From the NCBI GenBank assembly GCA_021785155.1, contig JAJYGE010000513.1, forward strand, positions 1-13,066: a stretch of 13,066 nucleotides of DNA, given 5' to 3'. The stretch is from Planctomycetota bacterium (GTDB lineage: Bacteria; Planctomycetota; Phycisphaerae; WQYP01). This document shows, piece by piece, positions 8,124-13,066 of this stretch. The notes below the pieces were generated by a model. That model was not told the origin of the DNA. It ran no database searches and worked only from the letters and a program-made list of their open reading frames with translations. The position numbers and the translations under genes were made by a program. Each line of letters opens with the position of its first letter. Positions within the stretch are counted from its first letter, which is position 1.

Positions 8124-8208
8124 GCAGTGTCGGTTGAACATTCCCGCCAACACCTGATGCTGACCGTCCGCGGCCAATCGCCTGAACGTAGAAAATAACA
8201 GGCAAACC

Positions 8209-8230
8209 GCTGACGGGGCTTCCCGCCAGC
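8209..8230. terminator. hairpin in the convergent intergenic gap
   Basis: GCTG-A-CGGG / CCCG-C-CAGC pairs 8209-8217 with 8222-8230 around a GCTT loop, with one A/C mismatch. It lies between the end of the hydroxyacid dehydrogenase gene (8123) and the end of the Hc1-like gene (8314), where a bidirectional terminator is expected. It lacks a T-tract on either side, so any terminator role is only inferred. Confidence 0.3.
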
Positions 8231-8313
8231 GCCGGCAATTCTCCAAGCTGGCGATCTGTCGCCCAATGCCGATAGTGTTCCCAACTACCCGGGAGCACCG
8301 GGAGGAAATTCCA

Positions 8314-8526
8314 TCAGCTCGTCGGAGGGCTGGATTCTTCCGGTGTTGCCGACTGCTCCTGACCGCGAAGCTCTAAAATCTTCACGCGGATGCTCTGTGC
8401 GCTCTGGCGGATTTCCTGCATGACCTTGCGCACGCGCGTCCCCGCATTTTTATTGCCACCTTCCGCTTTGGCAATGTCCTCGGCAACGTGCTCAATGAGC
8501 TGTTTAAGATTTTCGTATTCCTGCAT
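8314..8526 (-). CDS. histone H1/Hc1-like small basic protein
   Basis: This 70-residue protein has one helical domain (about 3-54) with the pattern YENLKQLIEHVAEDIAKA, then GNKNAGTRVRK (24-34), then MQEIRQSAQSIRVKI (36-50). GNK.AGTRVRK followed by a Q-rich helix ending in IRV is the hallmark I associate with Hc1/histone-H1-like nucleoid proteins of Chlamydiae, Bacteroidetes and planctomycetes. Unlike chlamydial Hc1 it has no long Lys/Ala tail; it ends in a short acidic, Ser/Pro-rich tail. The frame is open upstream to 8637, but the ATG at 8526 has AAGGAG (8536-8541) 9 nt before it, so I use that. A role in DNA binding or chromosome compaction is inferred. Confidence 0.8.
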   Translation of the reverse strand: MQEYENLKQLIEHVAEDIAKAEGGNKNAGTRVRKVMQEIRQSAQSIRVKILELRGQEQSATPEESSPPTS

Positions 8527-8662
8527 AATATCGCGCTCCTTCACGATGGGTGAACGCCTCATCCCGGCAATTAACAATCCATGGCCGAATAGACAAAGAT
8601 GGACGTCTAATGTGATTATCGGATGCTGACGCAACAAAGTATCAGTGAAATTGGTTATTTTT

Positions 8663-8685
8663 TAATTAAATCCGCAAATGCGAAT
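8663..8685 (-). terminator. short intrinsic-type terminator after the KamA-family gene
   Basis: Directly after the stop codon (8687-8689), the minus strand reads ATTCGCA/TGCGGAT (8685-8679 with 8676-8670), a 6-7 bp stem with a tiny loop. The T-rich run TTTAATT follows, then an A tract. The stem is short, so termination may be partial and some readthrough into the Hc1-like gene is possible. Confidence 0.5.
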
Positions 8686-8686
8686 A

Positions 8687-9883
8687 TCATGGTGCAGTTT
8701 TACTGACTGCAGCACGATGTATCTCCGGCATGGTCGGGATGCATTCCCGCGTTTCCGCGGGATCATACGTGGGACTGATGGCGTACTGAACCGGTACGCC
8801 ATCCTTCGTGTGCAACAGATAATAGCCGCCGCGGTCCACAAGTTGCTCATACGGCCCAATCACGCATTTGCCCATGGGAGTCGGAATAGTAAGCAATGGC
8901 ACGCGGGTACCCGGGGCGGAAGCCAGATCGCGTAGAATCCGCTGGCTTTCCAATAGTGCCAGCCGATGTTGCGGCAATGTGCCATCCGGAAAGGGATGAA
9001 TCAGATAATAGGGCTTAAAAACCACCGGCCCGGCATCCATACGATCATACATCTCGGTAATGGTTCCGGCATCGTTATTAATGCCCCGAAACAGTGGATG
9101 TTGCGTCATCATCAGCGGGCGGCGTGTATCAGCCAGTTCGGTCAGGGCCAGCATGGCTTCATGAAGATCCGGCGTCACCTCGCGCGGATGCACAACATGG
9201 AGAATATATGATGATGGCGATAATTTTTTCAGCGCCTTATGCAGCGCGGTGTTGTCCAGAATGCGCTGTGGATACCATACCGGCTCGCGGGTGTGAATGG
9301 TCACCGTGATCCGCCGGGAAACGGTCTTATTCAGTCGATCCATGCGCAGCGCAATATGTTCCAGCACCGGTGCCGGCACCGCCAGCGGATCTCCGCCGCT
9401 TAAGATAATTTCACGCAATTCCCGGCGTTGCGATGACCTTTCCGCCTGATCAAACATCGCATCAATTTCCTGCTGTGTAATTCTACCCGGCGTTACATCA
9501 CGATTTTTCAGATAACAATATCGACACAGCCCGCTGCAGAAATCCGTAACGCGCAAGAGGGCCTCATAGCGGTATTTTTGTATCCAGCGCGGATGATCAA
9601 CCGCCCGATCCGCCAACTGAAACGAATCCCAGCGTTCATCGCCGGTATCCATGAGTTCCCCTTCGTTGGGCAAAGCCAATGCCCACAGCGGATCATTGAC
9701 ATCATTAATAAGAATTTTTTCGGCATAAAACCGGGGCAGACGGAATGTAAAACGCGCCGCAATTCTGGCCATGTCGGCGGCCAGGGCATCCGGAATGGCC
9801 GGCAGCACCGCGCGAAGCTGCTCAATGGTTGTAATCAGATCGGCAGAGGCGGTATTTACAAGTGTTGCGGTATCAGTCATCAT
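8687..9883 (-). CDS. KamA-family radical SAM protein (lysine 2,3-aminomutase-like)
   Basis: This 398-residue protein belongs to the PLP-dependent radical SAM aminomutases, which shift amino groups (KamA acts on lysine, EpmB on elongation factor P precursors). The [4Fe-4S] cluster motif is CSGLCRYC (C116, C120, C123). LSGGDPLA (161-168) is the SAM-contacting GGD motif, and MTQHPLFRGIN (259-269) and KPYYL (290-294) match family blocks. The probable PLP lysine is K339 in TPMGKCVIG (335-343), where KamA has a Gly-rich motif ending in GK. YCYLKNRD after the cluster, and the TPMGK form, differ from textbook KamA and EpmB, so the substrate is uncertain. Two adjacent ATGs (9883, 9880) are possible starts, with no strong Shine-Dalgarno site. 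No EF-P or EpmA gene is in the window. Confidence 0.85.
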   Translation of the reverse strand: MMTDTATLVNTASADLITTIEQLRAVLPAIPDALAADMARIAARFTFRLPRFYAEKILINDVNDPLWALALPNEGELMDTGDERWDSFQLADRAVDHPRWIQKYRYEALLRVTDFCSGLCRYCYLKNRDVTPGRITQQEIDAMFDQAERSSQRRELREIILSGGDPLAVPAPVLEHIALRMDRLNKTVSRRITVTIHTREPVWYPQRILDNTALHKALKKLSPSSYILHVVHPREVTPDLHEAMLALTELADTRRPLMMTQHPLFRGINNDAGTITEMYDRMDAGPVVFKPYYLIHPFPDGTLPQHRLALLESQRILRDLASAPGTRVPLLTIPTPMGKCVIGPYEQLVDRGGYYLLHTKDGVPVQYAISPTYDPAETRECIPTMPEIHRAAVSKTAP

Positions 9884-9908
9884 CCATTATCCCAACGATT
9901 TTCACCGT

Positions 9909-9950
9909 ATCTTAACGCAAGGTTGTCAAATCTCCAATAAGCGGTGTCAA
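9909..9950 (-). promoter_or_regulatory. candidate promoter region of the KamA-family gene
   Basis: Two perfect TTGACA hexamers on the minus strand (9950-9945 and 9929-9924) lie 21 bp apart, about two helical turns. A TAAGAT (9914-9909) lies downstream, but neither TTGACA has the ideal 17-nt spacing to a good -10. The pair may be a promoter plus a binding site. Assignment is weak. Confidence 0.25.
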
Positions 9951-9986
9951 TCGCCAGGCATGACGAATCACCCTATGCCCCCCTCT

Positions 9987-10030
9987 TGGCCCTCCGTCCA
10001 TATGCCAATATTTAGGCGTGACGGAGCACT
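9987..10030 (+). repeat. short interspersed palindromic repeat, copy 2
   Basis: This 44-nt copy of the repeat at 93-134 has the same orientation. It starts TGGCCCTCCGTC and ends with AATATTTAGGCGTGAC followed by GGAGCACT. Here CTCCGTC and GACGGAG pair perfectly, and an inner GCC/GGC pair flanks AATATTTA. The end base that breaks the pairing in copy 1 is intact here. It lies upstream of the KamA-family gene, directly before the long hairpin at 10043-10093. Confidence 0.7.
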
Positions 10031-10042
10031 CATTACTCCTTT

Positions 10043-10093
10043 CTCAACACCGACGACTGCCGCGTAAAACGCGCGGCAGTCGTCGGTGTTGAG
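10043..10093. repeat. perfect 22-bp inverted repeat (long hairpin)
   Basis: Positions 10043-10064 are the exact reverse complement of 10072-10093, around a 7-nt loop TAAAACG. The arm begins CTCAACACCGACG and ends GCCGCG. With a 3-nt bulge the stem can be extended by ACTCC (10035-10039) and GGAGT (10094-10098). No T-tract follows on either strand, so it is not a standard intrinsic terminator. It could be a cruciform, a REP/MITE-type element, a protein-binding palindrome or the long stem of an RNA. Confidence 0.85.
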
Positions 10094-10136
10094 GGAGTAG
10101 CAAGTAGACGGCAGGGATACCTTATCTTGCGACCGT

Positions 10137-10252
10137 CCCGGCGCGGGGCCAGTTGATTTAGTAAAATATCTTGCTCGCAACTGGCCTTGGCGCTCTAAAA
10201 ATGGGGGTGGGGTCGCACAAAACAGGGTTAAATCGACAGGCTCCGCGCCGGG
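10137..10252. repeat. nested stem-loop region
   Basis: CCCGGCGCGG (10137-10146) is the exact reverse complement of CCGCGCCGGG (10243-10252), making a 10-bp outer helix. Directly inside the left arm, GGCCAGTTG (10147-10155) pairs perfectly with CAACTGGCC (10178-10186) around a 22-nt AT-rich loop. The rest of the interior carries G-runs (GGGGGTGGGG, about 10203-10212). No convincing protein is encoded. Coaxial stacking of the two helices is possible, as in a folded RNA. The strand is unknown. Confidence 0.6.
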
Positions 10253-10368
10253 TTTCCCCTGCGTCAGCAACCGGAAACGCCACGGCCCAGATCGTATGAC
10301 TAACTTTAGAATGGAGAAAACCAGATGAATTCGCAATTGAACAATTTGAAAAAAACTCGCTTTACAAC

Positions 10369-10388
10369 CCAGAGAACATCTGCTCTGG
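10369..10388. repeat. small inverted repeat (6-bp stem)
   Basis: CCAGAG (10369-10374) and CTCTGG (10383-10388) form a perfect 6-bp stem with an 8-nt loop, just before the direct repeats at 10404-10468. No function can be assigned. Confidence 0.3.
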
Positions 10389-10403
10389 CGGCGGAGGTGT
10401 TAT

Positions 10404-10468
10404 GAACCACCAGGAAACAAAGGACGCAGCGACGCAAAGAGTTTTTGTGAACCACGAGGAAACCGAGG
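10404..10468. repeat. two degenerate 20-nt direct repeats
   Basis: Positions 10404-10423 and 10449-10468 agree at 17 of 20 positions (core GAACCAC.AGGAAAC). A related GACCGAGGTG occurs at 10541-10550. From general knowledge, ACCACGAGGAAACC-like runs are a scattered intergenic repeat type in many environmental bacteria. They mark noncoding, rearranged DNA here. Confidence 0.55.
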
Positions 10469-10528
10469 TGGGCGGAGGAGGAGGTTTCCGTAGTGGGCAG
10501 TAGTTGCGGTATTGGTCAGTAATATCGG

Positions 10529-10702
10529 TTATTGCCGGGAGACCGAGGTGACGAGGTGGAAAATGAACGTGCGTTTGGTATGGCTGGGGTGCCAATCCAC
10601 CGCGTAGTGTTTATTGCGGGCAAAAAGTTCCAGGGCCTGATAGGTGGCGAAGCCGCTGGGGCGTACCAGAAAAATCAGCCCGGTTTGGCTGGCCGAGCTG
10701 AG
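10529..10702 (-). pseudogene. protein remnant, about 57 codons, no start
   Basis: On the minus strand an open stretch runs from just after a TAG (10705-10703) to a TAA (10531-10529) and contains no ATG. Its first 40 or so residues read like real protein: SQTGLIFLVRPSGFATYQAL, then ELFARNKHYAVDWHPSHTK. They have a clear hydrophobic strand, G/C-rich third codon positions and a natural composition. After about 10573 the sequence turns into the repeat-rich DNA of 10404-10560 and the homology-like quality is lost. The LVRPSG...W pattern faintly recalls a small domain of uncharacterised planctomycete proteins; that comparison is from memory and unsure. It lies just downstream of the FtsK-like gene in another frame, so it is a broken or truncated neighbour rather than part of it. 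Confidence 0.45.
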
Positions 10703-10725
10703 CTACCTTACCGCCGCCGCGGGCC

Positions 10726-13066
10726 TCAAGCATCAACAGTGTTCACCCGTTTGACCTGCGCCACGACACGCGCGATCAATTCACTATCGACGAATGGTAC
10801 CTGTGCGAACGTGATTTCCGGAGTTCCCTCAAGCTTGGCCGCCAAATGGCCCTTGCCAAGCAGTCGCTCGGCACCTTTCTCGCCCAGCGCGATCTCCGAG
10901 GTCCCTTCGCTATCCACGCGGAGAACTAGCCGGTTGCCGAGGTTGGCACGGAGCTGCATCGGCATAACATTTACGTCGGGGCGCTGGGCGGCGAACACAA
11001 GGGATATTCCCGCAGCGCGGGCCTTTACGCCCAGTCGGCCAACTACATTCGATATCGACTCGGCGTATTCCGGCGTCATCATCCACTCCGCGAACTCATC
11101 ATGAATGGCCCACAACAGCGGTAGCCGCTCGGTGGCGTCGGGCTTTTTATTAAGATCGAATACATTTGACACCCGGTTTTCTCTCAACACGCGATAGCGG
11201 CGATCCATTTCCGCAACAAGCTCGCTGAGCTTGCTGTCGGCATCTCCCTGGTTGTCGATGATGCTGCCCTGTAGGTGAGGCAGTCCCTCGAACGCGAAAT
11301 AATCCACGCCCAGCTTCGGATCAATCAAAATGATTTTCGCTTGCTGCGGGGTATTCGTGCAGGCGATGCCGAGAATAAGATTCTGCATCAGGACGGATTT
11401 TCCGCTGCCGGTCGAACCTGCGATAAGTGTGTGTGGTGCGTTCAATTTAGGGGAGAGGAAAAGGTGCTGGCTGTCCTCCTCCTTAACCGCAATTAACAGA
11501 TCATGGTTCCCTTCTGAACAATCGGGGTTCCAGTTCTTCCAGACTTCCGGCAGTTGCAACACTCGCCGGCGGGGCCGAGCGATGGCAATAGCCACGACTC
11601 CAGGCTCCGCCCGGACAGAAATCACGTTCAGTCTGTGCGTGGTCAAAAATTCCGACCGCCGCCGCATCACTTGCTCAACGGTCAGGTTGGCGCTCCCTTG
11701 GAACTTTAATAGCGCTGCATTGGGGGTCAGCGCGCTGGCCACCAGCCTGGACTGAAGTTGGAACTGTTGCAACGCCCCCTTACATAGCCCTTCAGCCTGC
11801 CGGAGCCAATCGGTGTCGTCGGTGCCGTCACGTGTTCCGCCCTCGTATTGGTCAAAAACCTCCGTGATGCCGGCATACGCCCACGTTGGGGCTAGCGGCC
11901 CAACCGACACTTTATCCGCGGGTTGGATCTCCGTTGCCGGGGCCGCGGGCACCCTCGACGCTGGTGCAACGGGCGCAGGCGGCGGAGCGGTAGGGCCGCG
12001 CGCAGAAGCACCGCCATCCCCCTCCGACGGTTCATCATCGGCGCTTCGGCGCAGCGTGATTTGAACGCGGTCCGAGGGCCTGCGGTAGCTTTGCTCGCCC
12101 CAAATGTCTTCCCCAGCGATGCTCTTCCTGATTCCCATCGGGTCCACACCTTTCCAATAGGACAAGACGACCTCGCGAAGCTTGGGCCGTGAGAAAACCT
12201 CCTGGAAGGATTGCTCCGATTCAGCCACCGCCACAAAATCTGAACATTCACCAGAGTCAGACGGCCCGGAAACAAATATGTGCGAGTACCCCCGCAGGTG
12301 GATAGCACACCCGCCCTCGCGCACCGCCTTACGCCACGCAGCTAAATTGATCGGAGCTGTCGCCGGAAATTGTATCCCACCGAGAATAAGGTCCGAAAAG
12401 CGGGAAAGCCACAAGTCGCGATCCAGTCGCTTTGGATCTCCAAAGATTGCGTCATTGATCCGGCGAACCGTGTCGCGTAGTTGCTTTTGCGATTCCTTAC
12501 GTTTCGTCGCCAAACTCTCCACGCTAATACATTTTGATTCCGAAATGATCACGGCCAGCTGAAGGTTCCCGTCCGGGGTCTGTTCCGGTGAAAGAGCCAG
12601 AACGTCGGCGATCTGTTCCTCGCGCTGCCCGAGCCATTCGGCGTAATCGTCAAGGAAGTACCAGCCGAACCGTCGCCCGGTTCCAAGCTCATGGCGAACT
12701 ATATGCCTGCTAAGAACGACCCCCATGAGTTCGCTGGCATTGCGTCCACGCTTGGCCGCACGTAAGACGATGTCCCCGGATATCTCGTTCGCGTCACTGA
12801 TAAATTTCTCAGCAATGTCACGGCAGATTCCATCGTCGAATCCGAGATTCAGATCCCTGACCCTCCCTAATACCATCGAGCGTAGGAGGCCGAGCGGTGC
12901 TGTTGACGAGATTATTACGCTCCGGCCCTGAGTAGTATCCTGCTTGCATCGGATGACCTTGACGCGCTGGTTCAGAAGCTGGCGGCGGTCTAAGAGTTCA
13001 TCATAGTTTACAACCCAATTCCCAAGATTATGAATTTCCTGAAAAATGCTCGTAGTGGTTGGGAGA
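10726..13066 (-). CDS. FtsK-type DNA translocase with probable PD-(D/E)XK nuclease domain (5' end outside window)
   Basis: The last 779 residues of a larger protein. The frame stays open to the window edge, and the first Met in view (12876) lies mid-domain, so the true start is outside. Residues here count from that Met. At about 70-140, YFLDDYAEW, then IADVLAL (D91), then a hydrophobic strand ending ESK (E113, K115) and a helix ESQKQLRDT fit a PD-(D/E)XK nuclease core. A Pro/Ala-rich linker follows (about 262-330). An FtsK alpha-like region (about 350-445) precedes the motor: Walker A GSTGSGKS (487-494), IDPK (518-521), Walker B LLWAIHDEF (587-595) and AAQRPDVNVM (629-638). No gamma (KOPS-reading) domain and no membrane segments are visible, so it is not the cell-division FtsK. 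A DNA-defence or mobile-element role, possibly DndH/DptH-like, is inferred. Confidence 0.85.
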   Translation of the reverse strand, partial: LPTTTSIFQEIHNLGNWVVNYDELLDRRQLLNQRVKVIRCKQDTTQGRSVIISSTAPLGLLRSMVLGRVRDLNLGFDDGICRDIAEKFISDANEISGDIVLRAAKRGRNASELMGVVLSRHIVRHELGTGRRFGWYFLDDYAEWLGQREEQIADVLALSPEQTPDGNLQLAVIISESKCISVESLATKRKESQKQLRDTVRRINDAIFGDPKRLDRDLWLSRFSDLILGGIQFPATAPINLAAWRKAVREGGCAIHLRGYSHIFVSGPSDSGECSDFVAVAESEQSFQEVFSRPKLREVVLSYWKGVDPMGIRKSIAGEDIWGEQSYRRPSDRVQITLRRSADDEPSEGDGGASARGPTAPPPAPVAPASRVPAAPATEIQPADKVSVGPLAPTWAYAGITEVFDQYEGGTRDGTDDTDWLRQAEGLCKGALQQFQLQSRLVASALTPNAALLKFQGSANLTVEQVMRRRSEFLTTHRLNVISVRAEPGVVAIAIARPRRRVLQLPEVWKNWNPDCSEGNHDLLIAVKEEDSQHLFLSPKLNAPHTLIAGSTGSGKSVLMQNLILGIACTNTPQQAKIILIDPKLGVDYFAFEGLPHLQGSIIDNQGDADSKLSELVAEMDRRYRVLRENRVSNVFDLNKKPDATERLPLLWAIHDEFAEWMMTPEYAESISNVVGRLGVKARAAGISLVFAAQRPDVNVMPMQLRANLGNRLVLRVDSEGTSEIALGEKGAERLLGKGHLAAKLEGTPEITFAQVPFVDSELIARVVAQVKRVNTVDA

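Noticed and set aside
10040..10260. Retron-like msr/msd or diversity-generating template, suggested by long hairpins inside inverted repeats
   Set aside because: No reverse transcriptase gene is present in the window, and the hairpin layout lacks recognisable retron a1/a2 flanks around a single msr-msd unit.
9968..10336. A 122-codon open frame on the minus strand through the structured region
   Set aside because: It runs straight through the nested palindromes, has an unnatural composition and no good ribosome site. The base pairing explains the region better.
12874..12876. ATG at 12876 as the start of the FtsK-like gene
   Set aside because: The frame stays open and protein-like to the window edge with no start codon, so this Met is internal.
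1..13066. tRNA, rRNA, CRISPR array or intact insertion sequence
   Set aside because: No cloverleaf, rRNA motif, regularly spaced repeat-spacer units or transposase gene was seen on either strand.

Overview
This window looks like the chromosome of a moderately GC-rich bacterium, probably from the PVC/planctomycete side of the tree. That placement is an inference. It rests on a short histone-H1/Hc1-like protein, a divergent KamA-family radical SAM enzyme and intergenic regions full of small palindromic repeats. No rRNA, tRNA or CRISPR array is visible.

Positions 1-265 are intergenic. They hold one copy of a short interspersed palindromic repeat (93-134), two small hairpins, and a good sigma70-type promoter whose predicted transcription start falls almost on the ATG of an MFS transporter gene (266-1567). 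Positions 1568-2028 hold no convincing gene. Instead there is a roughly 310-nt element closed by an 18-bp inverted repeat and containing several internal hairpins (1597-1906). A promoter-like pair of hexamers follows it, just before pgk.

Positions 2029-8123 are a co-directional housekeeping cluster: pgk (phosphoglycerate kinase), rpe (ribulose-phosphate 3-epimerase), fabI (enoyl-ACP reductase), a Sua5/TsaC-type threonylcarbamoyl-AMP synthase, alr (alanine racemase, overlapping the previous stop by 4 nt) and a 2-hydroxyacid dehydrogenase of the glyoxylate/hydroxypyruvate reductase type. They cover central carbon metabolism, lipid synthesis, tRNA modification and cell wall precursor supply. From rpe on they are spaced like an operon, with gaps of 58 nt or less.

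Positions 8314-9883 are on the minus strand: a KamA-family aminomutase-like radical SAM protein followed by the small Hc1-like protein. A short hairpin terminator sits directly after the aminomutase stop codon.

Positions 9884-10725 are a gene-poor junction packed with structure. It contains a second copy of the 42-44 nt palindromic repeat, a perfect 22-bp-stem hairpin, a nested stem-loop region closed by a perfect 10-bp helix, two copies of a degenerate 20-nt ACCACGAGGAAACC-type repeat, and a 57-codon protein remnant with no start codon.

Positions 10726-13066 (minus strand) hold the C-terminal 779 residues of a large protein that runs off the window. It joins a probable PD-(D/E)XK nuclease-like domain, a Pro/Ala-rich linker and a complete FtsK-type DNA translocase motor. 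This is the most likely accessory or defence component. The repeats and the gene remnant at 9987-10702 look like the boundary between conserved chromosome and an acquired island.
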